Numbered from the stretch's first letter, positions 26,987 through 36,348 are shown. The stretch: 64,000 bases of DNA from Emticicia fluvialis (GCF_024793945.1 NZ_JANUSD010000010.1:1-64000); one strand, 5' to 3'. Numbers and translations are program-made. The notes: a model not told the origin generated them from the sequence alone.

Positions 26987-27643
26987 TTAAAGATTTTCTA
27001 AAGTAGTAATCCAGGCGTTAAATCGTGGTGCTTTTCGCCTTAAATTTTCAAGCCCAATATATTCAGCTAACATACTCCCGTATAAAGTCTTATCATATCC
27101 TTTAATGATTCTTTTCAAACGATTTGATGGAGCCGTTTCAAAATGATAATTTATCATTTCTGGGTTTTCATACTTGGTAAACACATTTTTCAATTCTTCT
27201 TTTCCAACTATTTCTTCATCGTTAAAAAAATTGGAAAAGACATTAATATCATTAAACAAAAGCCCTTCAAATTCATGCAATTGAATGTAAGGGATAAATC
27301 TTCTACTGGATGATTCTTCAATATCCTCTTTCATTCCATTCTCTAAATCAAGTATTCTCTTACTCACATCAGTTTTAGCCTGAGCAATTTGCCAATTTGG
27401 AAAACTATGTCTGGCCTCCAATCCATAATAATCAATTAATGTTGTAATTAAAGATGTTGGGTCAGATTTTAAAAGATTTTCGATATCCTTTTTAAGAAAC
27501 TTCCAACTAACAATTCCCCCATTTGACTGCTTGATTTTTGGGGCGGAAATAATTATCCCTTTTGAATAAAAATGCGTATAAAGAAGTGTTTGACAAAATT
27601 TTTGTTCTGTTTCGCCTTCGCAAATAATAATTAGTCTTTTCAT
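26987..27643 (-). CDS. DUF4276 family TOPRIM-like protein, probable defence effector
   Basis: 218 residues. The N-terminal IICEGETEQKF carries the conserved Glu of a TOPRIM-type metal site, TTLIDYYGLEARHSFP supplies the acidic Asp motif, and RFIPYIQLHEFEGLLF is the hallmark of DUF4276. TOPRIM-type proteins of this kind are thought to be nucleases. It lies 5 bases after an AAA ATPase gene on the same strand, the two-gene layout seen in OLD-like and PARIS-like anti-phage systems (there with other TOPRIM families). The DNA is visibly poorer in G+C than the flanking recQ: I count 15 G/C in bases 27181-27240, against 27 in recQ bases 25921-25980. Function is inference; family assignment is fairly secure. 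Confidence 0.75.
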   Translation of the reverse strand: MKRLIIICEGETEQKFCQTLLYTHFYSKGIIISAPKIKQSNGGIVSWKFLKKDIENLLKSDPTSLITTLIDYYGLEARHSFPNWQIAQAKTDVSKRILDLENGMKEDIEESSSRRFIPYIQLHEFEGLLFNDINVFSNFFNDEEIVGKEELKNVFTKYENPEMINYHFETAPSNRLKRIIKGYDKTLYGSMLAEYIGLENLRRKAPRFNAWITTLENL

Positions 27644-27648
27644 AAGAT

Positions 27649-28716
27649 TTAACTAAAATTAGGTTGGCCTGTTTCAATTATATTCCTTTTCCACAAATCA
27701 TCAATGGTGTAATCTTCTAACCATAAGTGCAATGTTTCAGAATCTAGTCTTTTAAAATTACTTTCTCCATTTATTTGGTCTACCGTAATAATATCTTCCG
27801 GCTCAAAATGGCTTATTAAATCAGTAGATTGAGTTGCCAATATTACCTGACAGTCTTTAGAAGCAGCCGATTTCACAAGACCTGCCAATTTTGCAATGGC
27901 AGTTGGATGTAATCCCAACTCTGGTTCATCAATTATGATGGTTTGCGGTAGATTTGGCTGCATGAAGAGTACAGTTAATGCAATGAATCTGATGGTTCCA
28001 TCTGATAAGGCATTTGTGCCATAAATAGTTGACGTATATTTACTTTCCCATCTTAATTTTACATTTCCGTTTGCTTCTGGTCTTAGAAAGAAATTTAAAA
28101 AATATGGAGCAATAGATTGAATAGTTTTTATTATTAAGTTGTAAACTTTTTGATTTTCAATAGATATATTATAAACTAAACCAGCCAAATTTTCTCCCTT
28201 TTCATATAAATAGAATTTATCATTTTCAATGTTAGATTCTTTACTAAATGGTGAACTTTCACCTGTATCATGAAAATGATGAGTTGAAATCGCTTTCAGC
28301 TGGTACATTATTTCTAAAGTCCCAGGGTAAAGGCGTTTTAAACCCGATTCATTATTCAAGGTTGTTATATCAATTGGTTTCTTTTTATCTAAATTATTAT
28401 TACTTAATTCTTCTTTAGTAAAAATAAAACCCGATTCGCCCTTTTTTAAGGTAAAGGAATAGGCGTTTTTATCTTTAAAATACAAATGACTTGATATTTC
28501 ACTTGTCACCTTATCCCCTTTATGCAAAAAAGTATCAATACCTTTAAGCGCTACATACTCTCTCAGGCTTCCCCTATATATATGCTTCAAGAAATCAAAA
28601 AAAGAAAGAAAATTACTTTTACCGCTTCCATTTGCGCCAATTAAGATATTAATTGGGCGAAGCGGGAGAGATAATTCTTTTATTGATTTGTATCCTTTTA
28701 TTTCTATTTTTTCCAT
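27649..28716 (-). CDS. AAA family (AAA15/AAA21, OLD/SMC-like) ATPase, probable defence sensor
   Basis: 355 residues from the ATG at 28716 (MEKIEIKGYKS), preferred over an upstream in-frame start because the family begins with this beta-strand. Walker A GANGSGKSN is at residues 27-35, an ABC-type signature is suggested by ALSDGTIRFIAL, and Walker B is TIIIDEPELGLHP, followed by ILATQSTDLI. This is the ABC-like ATPase fold of OLD and RecF/SMC-related defence proteins; no TOPRIM domain is fused, the DUF4276 neighbour would supply it. AT-rich: 11 G/C in bases 28081-28140. The pair sits between recQ and an ABC exporter, like an acquired cassette. Confidence 0.78.
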   Translation of the reverse strand: MEKIEIKGYKSIKELSLPLRPINILIGANGSGKSNFLSFFDFLKHIYRGSLREYVALKGIDTFLHKGDKVTSEISSHLYFKDKNAYSFTLKKGESGFIFTKEELSNNNLDKKKPIDITTLNNESGLKRLYPGTLEIMYQLKAISTHHFHDTGESSPFSKESNIENDKFYLYEKGENLAGLVYNISIENQKVYNLIIKTIQSIAPYFLNFFLRPEANGNVKLRWESKYTSTIYGTNALSDGTIRFIALTVLFMQPNLPQTIIIDEPELGLHPTAIAKLAGLVKSAASKDCQVILATQSTDLISHFEPEDIITVDQINGESNFKRLDSETLHLWLEDYTIDDLWKRNIIETGQPNFS

Positions 28717-28833
28717 CTTGATTCTTTTTACTTGAAATTTGCAAGCAAGTTTCAAATCTTAACAAAGATATAAATTGAGATACATTCTACTACTATCTTC
28801 ATTCTAAAATTGATAGATATAGATAGAACAATC

Positions 28834-30660
28834 CTACCTATACCCCTCAGCTTGCAGATAAAACAGCTCGGCATATCTGCCATTTTTAGCTAGTAGTTCT
28901 TCATGGCTGCCTATTTCAAGCATCTGGCCTTTTTCTAGCACCAGAATGCGGTCTGCCATTCGGACGGTTGAGAAGCGGTGCGAGATAAGCACAGCCGTTT
29001 TGCCCTTGGTGAGTTCAGCAAAACGCTTAAATACCTCAAATTCAGAACGGGCATCCAGAGCTGCTGTGGGTTCATCCAGTATCACCACGTTGGCTTCTCT
29101 CAAGTAGGCACGGGCCAGTGCAACTTTCTGCCATTCGCCTCCCGACAATTCAATACCTTTGGCAAACCTGCGCCCCAGTGGCTGGTCATATTGCAAAGGT
29201 AGTTTTTCAATTACGGCATCTGCCAGGCTTTGTCCGGCGGCACGTTGCAGTTCGGGCTTGTTTTCTAAAGAATCAATATCACCTACGGCTATGTTTTCAC
29301 CGGCCGTAAACTGAAACTTCTGGAAGTCCTGAAATATTACTCCTATCTGCCTGCGAAGGTCTTCCAGATCATATTCTCTTAAATCATATCCATCCAGTAA
29401 AATCCTACCCTCGTCAGGGTCATACAGGCGGGTTAACAGTTTTACCAGGGTAGTTTTACCAGAGCCGTTCTCCCCTACCAGTGCCAGTTTCTCTCCGGCT
29501 TTTAAATTAAAATGAAGATGTCGGTTTGCCCATTTGTCAGACCTCGGATACTTAAACCCTACATTCTCAAAAACAAAACCTTCTTTAATAGGATTCGGAA
29601 CTGGCCTCGGATTGGCCGGCGACACAATGTGCGGCTCCATGCGGTAGAAATCGAACAAGTCATTCAGATATAGCGCTCCCTGCGAAATAGTATTAAACCG
29701 GCTCAGAAAGTTTTCAAGAAAAGACTGCAACTGCCTGAACGAGCCTGTAAGAAAAGTAAGTGTACCTACCGAAATGGCACCTTTAATGGTATCTAAAACA
29801 ATAATGCCATAAGCAGAAAAATACCCCACTGTGCCTATGGTTACCAACAGCGCACCCCACACAGCCCGGCTGACAGCCAGTTTTTTAGATTCATTAAAAT
29901 ACTGTGTCGACAAGCTGCGGTATCTGTCGACCAGAAAGCCAGACAAACTAAAAAGTTTTATTTCTTTGGCGGTGTCGTCGCTGGCACCAATGTATCTGAA
30001 ATAATCGAGCGTTCGTCGCTGGGGTGTCCAGCCTCTTTGTAAAAAATAGCTTTTGGCGTTAAAATACAGCTCACCCATAAAAGCCGGAATAACTGCTACC
30101 AATAAAAGCAGAATGAGCCACGGATTAAAAGCCGCCAGCCCCACCATTAAGCTGCCCATCGTTACCAGATCCTGCGCCTGCGTGAAAGTCTGCGATAGTA
30201 GCGCCGTTCGTCCGTTTACCTGTTGGCGGGCTCTTTCCAGTTTATCATAAAAGGTGGCGTCTTCAAACTGGGCCAGGTCTAGCGAAGCGGCGTGTTCCAT
30301 TAGCTTTATCGATGTTTTGTTGGCAAACATATCACCCAGCAGGCCATCGGTAAGAGTAATGCCTCTTGCCAGTATATCACTAATAATTACAAGACCGAAT
30401 TCTGATAATATAATTAGAATGAGGTGTTGATAATTAGTAGCGTGCGTGTTTATTAATACTATTACCTCGTCAATAATTAATTTGCCCAAGTACAGCACCA
30501 GCAAAGGAATAACAGACCGCATGGCCCGAAGTACAATATTTCCGACCGTTAAGGCAGGTGAGGTTTGATACACTTCTTTTATAAACACAGGCAGGTTGCG
30601 AAGCGATTGTAGTCTTTGCCGAAAATTAATTTTCTCTTCTTCTTTCCGTACTTTTGGCAT
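28834..30660 (-). CDS. ABC transporter, fused permease-ATPase (exporter type)
   Basis: 608 residues with an N-terminal transmembrane domain of about six helices (residues 25-330) and a C-terminal nucleotide-binding domain: Walker A GENGSGKTTL near residue 390, Q-loop in VIFQDFQKF, signature LSGGEWQKVALA, Walker B VVILDEPTAALD and H-loop ISHRFS. The half-transporter would work as a homodimer. It resembles MsbA/multidrug-type exporters, but no substrate can be read from sequence and no partner gene is adjacent. A palindromic repeat lies directly upstream. Confidence 0.88.
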   Translation of the reverse strand: MPKVRKEEEKINFRQRLQSLRNLPVFIKEVYQTSPALTVGNIVLRAMRSVIPLLVLYLGKLIIDEVIVLINTHATNYQHLILIILSEFGLVIISDILARGITLTDGLLGDMFANKTSIKLMEHAASLDLAQFEDATFYDKLERARQQVNGRTALLSQTFTQAQDLVTMGSLMVGLAAFNPWLILLLLVAVIPAFMGELYFNAKSYFLQRGWTPQRRTLDYFRYIGASDDTAKEIKLFSLSGFLVDRYRSLSTQYFNESKKLAVSRAVWGALLVTIGTVGYFSAYGIIVLDTIKGAISVGTLTFLTGSFRQLQSFLENFLSRFNTISQGALYLNDLFDFYRMEPHIVSPANPRPVPNPIKEGFVFENVGFKYPRSDKWANRHLHFNLKAGEKLALVGENGSGKTTLVKLLTRLYDPDEGRILLDGYDLREYDLEDLRRQIGVIFQDFQKFQFTAGENIAVGDIDSLENKPELQRAAGQSLADAVIEKLPLQYDQPLGRRFAKGIELSGGEWQKVALARAYLREANVVILDEPTAALDARSEFEVFKRFAELTKGKTAVLISHRFSTVRMADRILVLEKGQMLEIGSHEELLAKNGRYAELFYLQAEGYR

Positions 30661-30672
30661 ATATACTTTAGC

Positions 30673-30845
30673 TATTTAGTGATTTAGTGAATGAGTGATT
30701 TAGCGATTTAGCGGGCGGCGTTTGCTGATTTTGCGATTTTAATTTAACGATATGAGTGATAAAAAACTACAAAATGCTTTTTTTGAGTATTTTAAAATTT
30801 ATCAGCTTGCAATCACTCATTCACTCCATCCTTCATTCACTAAAT
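30673..30845. repeat. palindromic intergenic element, copy C (largest)
   Basis: The left arm 30673-30712 reads as repeats of atttagtg/atgagtga/tttagcg. The right arm 30811-30845 (aatcactcattcactccatc..., then cattcactaaatc) is its inverted counterpart, separated by about 100 AT-rich bases. It fills most of the divergent gap between the ABC exporter and the NTF2-like gene and is the clearest full-length example of the family. Confidence 0.6.
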
Positions 30846-30906
30846 CAAATAAAAATGCTTACATTTGTTTTATAACCTGATTTGCAAATAACTTTCATCA
30901 AAATTC

Positions 30907-31398
30907 ATGAAAATCCTGGTCAGTTGTATACTGATGTGCTGTTTTTCTTCGGCTAAAGCCCAAAGCAATGCTACCGAAACCGAAATCAACAAGCAGGTGT
31001 GGTTTCCTTTTATTCAAGCGTATCAGGATATGAATGCCGACAACCTGATGCGTTTGCACGCAAAAGACCTGGTGCGCGTACCAGTTGATGCCGGCAAGAT
31101 TCTTACCTATCAGGAATACGCCCTGGGGAATAAACAAAGCAATGCTTATCAACAGCAGCAAAAAAGAAAACAAAGTATTGCATTCAGCTTTGAAAACCGC
31201 ATCCATAACGCAACCACAGCCTACGAAACCGGATTCTACCGCATAACGTCTACGGAATCCGACGGCAAAATAAATCATTATTACGGCAAATTTACAGTGG
31301 TACTAAGAAAAACCGAAGGGCAGTGGAAAATTATACTGGATAGCGACACAGGAAAAAACATAACAGAAACCATGTTTCTAAGCGGAAAACAACTCTAA
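30907..31398 (+). CDS. exported NTF2-like (SnoaL/DUF4440-type) protein
   Basis: 163 residues with a signal peptide ending AKAQ. The rest looks like one small cone-shaped NTF2/SnoaL domain: VWFPFIQAYQDMNADNLMRLH near the start, a central YETGFYRI strand, and a C-terminal YYGKFTVVLRKTEGQWKIILD segment typical of DUF4440-like proteins. No catalytic residues can be assigned with confidence. Its stop overlaps the start of the symporter gene by one base (TAATG), so the two are translationally coupled. Confidence 0.65.
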   Translation: MKILVSCILMCCFSSAKAQSNATETEINKQVWFPFIQAYQDMNADNLMRLHAKDLVRVPVDAGKILTYQEYALGNKQSNAYQQQQKRKQSIAFSFENRIHNATTAYETGFYRITSTESDGKINHYYGKFTVVLRKTEGQWKIILDSDTGKNITETMFLSGKQL

Positions 31399-32711
31399 TG
31401 AAAAAACTCTTTTCCAACCTTACTTTCTGGGTTTTAACTGCCATTATCTGTGGTGTTTTACTGGGCCATTATAACCCCGGCTTTGCCCTGAAACCCATTC
31501 TCGAAAAAGGCATAAAAATTAACCTCTTTGTTTCTGAATTTGAAATAAAAACCACATTCAGTGAGATGATGAGCAGTGTTTTTATCAGCACCGTGAAACT
31601 CTTCATTAATCCTATTATATTTCTTACCATTACATTGGGTATTATATCAATGGGCGACCTGAAGAAAGTAGGCAAGGTTGGCGCCAAAGCATTGATATAC
31701 TTTGAGGTAGTAACCACCATAGCGCTGATAGTAGGTATTTTTGTTGCCAACATTTTGCGCCCCGGCGACGGCGTGGTAACTGATAACATTAAGGGAGGAG
31801 ATATTTCTAAATACACCCAAAGCGCGGAGCATTTCAGCTGGATAAAATTTTTCTGGGACAACGTAACTTTGCAGGTACTGGTAGTTGCCATTGCGCTGGG
31901 TGTGTTGCTGAGCAATTACTCCGGCAGGCAGGCAGTGGTTAATTTTTTGTCGCCCATTTCAAAAAAAGTTTTCTGGGCGTTGCATAAGGTAATGCTCTTT
32001 GCGCCCATTGGGGCATTTGGGGGCATGGCCTTTACCATTGCCAGGTATGGTATTAAAACGCTGCTTCCGCTGGCCAAGTTGATGGCCACAGTTTATACCA
32101 CCATGGCCATTTTTGTATTTGTGGTGCTGTATTTTATACTAAACCATTACAAAATAAGCCTGTTGAAGTTTCTGAAGTATATCAGAGAAGAACTGCTGAT
32201 TGTGCTGGGTACGTCTTCATCAGAAGCTGCCTTGCCGTCATTGATGGAGAAGCTCGAAAAAATGGGGTGTTCAAAATCGGTGGTGGGGCTGGTGGTTCCG
32301 GCAGGGTATTCGTTTAACCTTGACGGCACAACTATTTATTTATCAATGGCCGTAATCTTCCTTGCGCAAGTATTTAATGTGCATCTGGATATTCAGCAGA
32401 TATTGACCATCATCGGTATCCTGATGGTAACCTCAAAAGGAGCGGCGGGTGTAACGGGCAGCGGGTTTATAGTGCTGGCCTCTACCCTGACGGCCATCAA
32501 GGTGATTCCGGTAGAAGGGCTGGCCTTGCTGCTGGGCGTAGACAGGTTCATGTCAGAAGCCCGCGCCATTACCAACTTTATTGGCAACGGTGTGGCTACG
32601 GTTTGGATATCGAACAACGAAAATGAGTTCGACCGCAACAAAATGAATCTGGCGTTTAGCAACATCGATAAATTTGAAGACATATTAACCGATAACATCA
32701 ACAATAAATGA
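31398..32711 (+). CDS. dicarboxylate/amino acid:cation symporter (DAACS family)
   Basis: Secondary transporter of the DctA/GltP family, importing C4-dicarboxylates or acidic amino acids with Na+ or H+. The 437 residues include about eight helices and two re-entrant hairpins. HP1 carries TSSSEAALPSLMEKL near residue 272, the conserved VPAGYSFNLDGTTIYL follows, and HP2 carries TSKGAAGVTGSGF near residue 348. The next gene on the strand encodes a malic enzyme, so malate or fumarate is a reasonable substrate guess. Confidence 0.9.
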   Translation: MKKLFSNLTFWVLTAIICGVLLGHYNPGFALKPILEKGIKINLFVSEFEIKTTFSEMMSSVFISTVKLFINPIIFLTITLGIISMGDLKKVGKVGAKALIYFEVVTTIALIVGIFVANILRPGDGVVTDNIKGGDISKYTQSAEHFSWIKFFWDNVTLQVLVVAIALGVLLSNYSGRQAVVNFLSPISKKVFWALHKVMLFAPIGAFGGMAFTIARYGIKTLLPLAKLMATVYTTMAIFVFVVLYFILNHYKISLLKFLKYIREELLIVLGTSSSEAALPSLMEKLEKMGCSKSVVGLVVPAGYSFNLDGTTIYLSMAVIFLAQVFNVHLDIQQILTIIGILMVTSKGAAGVTGSGFIVLASTLTAIKVIPVEGLALLLGVDRFMSEARAITNFIGNGVATVWISNNENEFDRNKMNLAFSNIDKFEDILTDNINNK

Positions 32712-32806
32712 GTAGAAACAACTATGTCCGCCACAAAATGAAAAACGGCAGCCTGGCATCAGGCCTAAAAACCCGATTTTCTTTCCATCAAACAATTAAC
32801 ATTGCT

Positions 32807-32814
32807 TACCTTTG
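32807..32814 (+). promoter_or_regulatory. probable -7 element for the malic enzyme gene
   Basis: TACCTTTG matches TAnnTTTG 28 bases before the ATG at 32842. The -33 region has TTTC at a spacing about 2 bases too long, so it is a partial promoter match. It suggests the malic enzyme gene has its own promoter in the 130-base gap after the symporter. Confidence 0.45.
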
Positions 32815-32841
32815 CCGCCAGAATCAAAATTTATTCGAAAT

Positions 32842-35115
32842 ATGAGTTCTAATAAAACACTGAAAGAAGAAGCCTTGCATTACCACGCCAAGGGGCGTCC
32901 GGGCAAAATAGAGGTGATTCCATCGAAAGAAACTGCCACACAGAGAGACCTTACCCTGGCGTATTCGCCGGGTGTGGCCGAACCTTGTATGGCCATTTAC
33001 GAGAATCCGGAAGATGTATACAAATATACCGCCAAGGGAAACCTTGTAGCCGTAATATCTAACGGAACAGCCGTTTTAGGGCTGGGTGATATTGGGCCGG
33101 AAGCCGGAAAACCCGTAATGGAAGGCAAAGGCCTACTGTTTAAAATATATGCCGATATTGATGTATTTGACATAGAACTGAACACCAAAAATGTTGACGA
33201 GTTTGTAAGAACCGTGAAGATTCTTGAACCCACTTTTGGAGGTGTGAACCTGGAAGACATTTCGGCCCCTGAGTGTTTTGAAATTGAAGAACGTCTGAAA
33301 GCCGAGCTGAATATTCCGGTAATGCACGATGACCAGCACGGAACGGCCATTATTTCGGCCGCCGCGTTAAAAAATGCGCTGGAACTGGTAAACAAGAAAT
33401 TTGAAGACGTAAAGATTGTTATCAATGGTGCGGGGGCTTCGGCCATTTCATGCACGCGTTTGTATAACAGCCTTGGGGCGCAGAAGAAAAACATTTTCAT
33501 GTTCGACAGCAAGGGGCTTATTCACCCCAGCCGTACGAATCTGGATGGCAAAAAGATTGAATTTGCCAACGATAACCTGCCTGCTGAAACCACACTGGCT
33601 GACGCCCTGAACGGCGCAGATGTTTTTATTGGTTTGTCAAAAGGTAATACCCTGAAACAAGAAATGGTGAAGGTAATGGCTAAAGACTGTATTGTGTTTG
33701 CTATGGCCAACCCAACGCCTGAGATTTCTTATGAAGAAGCCATGGCTGCCCGTGAAGACATTATTTTTGCCACCGGCCGGTCAGACTACCCCAATCAGGT
33801 AAATAACGTGCTGGGGTTCCCTTATATATTCAGAGGTGCGCTGGACGTACGCTCGAAAATCATTAATGAAGAAATGAAGCTGGCGGCCGTAAATGCCCTT
33901 GCAGACCTTGCCAAAAAGCCTGTACCGGATATTGTAAATATGGCTTATGGCGAAAACAACCTGATTTTTGGCAAAAAGTATATCATACCGAAACCGGTTG
34001 ACCCCCGCCTGCTTACTACGGTTGCACCGGCAGTTGCCAAAGCGGCTATGGATACAGGCGTGGCCAAGTTTCCGATTATTGACTGGGAGGCCTATGATAC
34101 CCAACTATCGAAACGTTTAGGGCAGGATAACACACTTACCAAGGTGATTATCACAAAGGCCAAACAGAATCCGAAAAAACGTGTGGTTTTTGCTGATGCA
34201 GAAAACCTGACGGTATTGAAAGCAGCTCAACAGGTAATAGATGAAAACATTGCCATACCTATTTTGCTGGGTAACGAAAACCGCATTAATCAGCTGGTAT
34301 TAGAAAACCACATTGATATTGCCGGGGTAGAAATCATAGACCCGCGCTCTGCCAAGCAGGAGCCAAACCTCAAGAAATTCGGTGAGTTGTTCTACGAAAA
34401 ACGCAAACGTAAAGGCTTTAATAAGTTTGAAGCCACAATGGTAATGCTGAACCGCAATTACTACGGCGCGATGATGGTTGAAACCGGCGAAGCCGAAGCC
34501 ATGATTGGCGGTATGACCCGTAATTATCCGGAAACGATTCGTCCGGCATTGCAGATTGTGGGTCGTCAGGAGGGCTTAAAGAAAGTATCAGGTATGTATA
34601 TTCTGATGAGCCGTTTTGGTCCGTTGTTCCTGGCTGATACCACTGTCAACTTCAACCCGACTACTGATGAGATTGTAGAAATTACCGAACTGGCCGCTAA
34701 AGAGGTAGAGAAGTTTAATATTAAACCGCGTATTGCTTTGCTTACGTACTCTAACTTTGGCAGTGCCGACGGCGAAGATGCAGCCAAAATGCAGAAGGCG
34801 GTGTCTATTCTGAAAGAAAAGCACCCGACTATGATAGTAGACGGCGAAATGCAGGCCCACTTACCGTTTGACCTGGACTTACTGAGAGAGAATCATCCTT
34901 TCTGCGACCTGGTTGAGGGTGGTGCTAACACACTTATTTTCCCGAATCTTTCGGCTTCTAACATTGCGTATAACCTGGTAAAAGAAATTGCGAACATCGA
35001 GAAAATCGGGCCGATTCTTTTAGGTATGAAAAAACCGGTTCACGTGTTGCAATTGGGTAGCTCTGTACGAGAGATTGTGAATATGGTGGCTATTGCCGTT
35101 GTTGATGCGAAGTAG
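32842..35115 (+). CDS. maeB: NADP-type malic enzyme with C-terminal phosphotransacetylase-like domain
   Basis: Oxidatively decarboxylates malate to pyruvate. I use the ATG at 32842 (MSSNKTLKEEALHYHAKGRP, 757 residues); an extended frame adds ten non-homologous residues. The malic enzyme half (residues 1-430) shows TLAYSPGVAEPC, HDDQHGTAIISAAAL and the nucleotide-binding VINGAGASAISC. The second half (from about residue 435) resembles phosphate acetyltransferase (ARKRVVFADAEN-like start, then GMTRNYPETIRPAL) and in MaeB proteins is regulatory, usually catalytically inactive. The length is right for MaeB. Confidence 0.94.
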   Translation: MSSNKTLKEEALHYHAKGRPGKIEVIPSKETATQRDLTLAYSPGVAEPCMAIYENPEDVYKYTAKGNLVAVISNGTAVLGLGDIGPEAGKPVMEGKGLLFKIYADIDVFDIELNTKNVDEFVRTVKILEPTFGGVNLEDISAPECFEIEERLKAELNIPVMHDDQHGTAIISAAALKNALELVNKKFEDVKIVINGAGASAISCTRLYNSLGAQKKNIFMFDSKGLIHPSRTNLDGKKIEFANDNLPAETTLADALNGADVFIGLSKGNTLKQEMVKVMAKDCIVFAMANPTPEISYEEAMAAREDIIFATGRSDYPNQVNNVLGFPYIFRGALDVRSKIINEEMKLAAVNALADLAKKPVPDIVNMAYGENNLIFGKKYIIPKPVDPRLLTTVAPAVAKAAMDTGVAKFPIIDWEAYDTQLSKRLGQDNTLTKVIITKAKQNPKKRVVFADAENLTVLKAAQQVIDENIAIPILLGNENRINQLVLENHIDIAGVEIIDPRSAKQEPNLKKFGELFYEKRKRKGFNKFEATMVMLNRNYYGAMMVETGEAEAMIGGMTRNYPETIRPALQIVGRQEGLKKVSGMYILMSRFGPLFLADTTVNFNPTTDEIVEITELAAKEVEKFNIKPRIALLTYSNFGSADGEDAAKMQKAVSILKEKHPTMIVDGEMQAHLPFDLDLLRENHPFCDLVEGGANTLIFPNLSASNIAYNLVKEIANIEKIGPILLGMKKPVHVLQLGSSVREIVNMVAIAVVDAK

Positions 35116-35133
35116 TAAGTTATTTTTGATATG

Positions 35134-35169
35134 AAAAGTTGTTATCTTTACTGGTAACAACTTTTTTTT
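35134..35169 (+). terminator. intrinsic terminator after maeB
   Basis: aaaagttgtta / taacaactttt, an 11-bp stem with a 9-base loop, is followed by a T run ending at 35169. It begins about 18 bases after the stop codon. Confidence 0.8.
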
Positions 35170-35465
35170 ATTGATGGTCCTCATCAATTATACTCTATTG
35201 AATTTTTTATTCCTCTGTTGTTACTTTTTGCGGAAAAAGTAACCAAAAACCCGCATCATTTAAACTCGCAGACTAGACGTCCGCCAATAAAAATCTGAAG
35301 TTTTTTTGCTTCTTCCATAAATATATTTCTCGATTTTTAATCGTGCTCAGACAGAAAATGATGTTTTAAGGTTGTTAATTTTAGTCGTTATTTCTTTTTC
35401 TGCGATTCACTTACACAGTGAAACTCTGTGCCTTAACTCAGTGCAACTCGTCGGTAAAAAGAAAA
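35170..35465. other. intergenic region between converging maeB and DUF2752 genes
   Basis: About 300 bases with no gene. It holds a perfect hairpin gttactttttgcggaaaaagtaac-like at 35220-35243 (10-bp arms, 4-base loop) followed by caaaaacccgc. The repeat resembles 'TTACTTTTT...AAAAAGTAACCAAAA' sequences common between genes in many bacteria, and it may act as a further terminator. Confidence 0.4.
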
Positions 35466-35861
35466 TTACTCAGCAGGAGCCAGATAATGAAAAGGGGGGC
35501 CGGGGATATTTCTGAGAACTGTAAAAAATATTACAAACACCACTAAAGGCAATAAAAACCGGCGTGAGTAGAAAAACTCCGGAAAGATTTTTCTGCCGGT
35601 TATTTCTTCCAGAAATTTGAGGCCAACCAATGGCACTACTAAAAAAACAAGCAGGTTATTTTGTGCGGCTACAGCAAAATGGCCGTGCAACAAGGCATGA
35701 AATGCCCGCTGCCCGCCACAACCCAGGCAATATAAGCCCGTTGCCCGGTGAAAAAGACACTGGAAGTCTGGCAGAAAATTTATGGAAGGATAGAAAAAAT
35801 AATAGGTGGTAACGGCCACGGCCAATACCACCAACAATATTTTAACTGATGAAGAACCCAT
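35466..35861 (-). CDS. DUF2752 family membrane protein
   Basis: 131 residues from the ATG at 35861; the longer frame opens with a TTG inside the preceding RDD gene. Three hydrophobic segments. The family signature YCLGCGGQRAFHALLHG near residue 44 is present (two Cys, Gly-Gly, Arg-Ala-x-His). No biochemical role is established that I know of. It follows an RDD-family gene by 4 bases. Confidence 0.85.
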   Translation of the reverse strand: MGSSSVKILLVVLAVAVTTYYFFYPSINFLPDFQCLFHRATGLYCLGCGGQRAFHALLHGHFAVAAQNNLLVFLVVPLVGLKFLEEITGRKIFPEFFYSRRFLLPLVVFVIFFTVLRNIPGPPFHYLAPAE

Positions 35862-35865
35862 AGTT

Positions 35866-36348
35866 TTAACTTTCAACTACAAAAGTACGGGCGGCCAAGT
35901 CGTGCAGGTTTTGTTCTTCTTTATTAAATAAACAAATCAGAAACAGCAAACCGCAAAACTGCCCCGTAACAAATTTCACCAGGGCCCTGATAAAGGCGTC
36001 GCCCATGGTAAGCGGCTGGCCATTCTCTTTTACTACTTTTATACGCATTATCTGCATGCCCAGTGTGCCTTGTTTAGAAGAAGCCGTAAAGAGGGTATCA
36101 TAAATTATAGGCGCAATTAAGGCCAGCAAAATAATACCAAATATGCTGATACCGGCAACTGCCAGAGAAGCAATTTCGTCGGGCGATATATCCTCACCGC
36201 TGTTATAAAAACTGTCGTTAAAGCCTAAAAAGGCAAAGATTCCACCAAAGGGAATGAGCAGCAAAAACAGCCCCATGCCGAGTATGAAGCCATCAAGCAA
36301 ATAAGCTACCAGTCGTTTGCCAAAGCCTGCAAACTGTACGTTTTTCAT
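35866..36348 (-). CDS. RDD family membrane protein
   Basis: 160 residues. The opening FAGFGKRLVAYLLDGFILG is the RDD start (Arg then Asp spaced along the first helix). Three further hydrophobic stretches, then the conserved GMQIMRIKVVKENGQPLTMG loop and a terminal NLHDLAARTFVV. Some RDD proteins act as Na+(Li+, K+)/H+ antiporters, but most are uncharacterised. It is a paralogue of the neighbour at 36523. Confidence 0.85.
   Translation of the reverse strand: MKNVQFAGFGKRLVAYLLDGFILGMGLFLLLIPFGGIFAFLGFNDSFYNSGEDISPDEIASLAVAGISIFGIILLALIAPIIYDTLFTASSKQGTLGMQIMRIKVVKENGQPLTMGDAFIRALVKFVTGQFCGLLFLICLFNKEEQNLHDLAARTFVVES

Noticed and set aside
28717..28755. Longer start for the AAA ATPase
   Set aside because: The family begins with the MEKIEIKGYKS strand at 28716; the 13 upstream residues do not fit.
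35220..35243. Operator site
   Set aside because: The hairpin lies between convergent genes and resembles a common intergenic repeat, so a terminator-related role fits better than a binding site.
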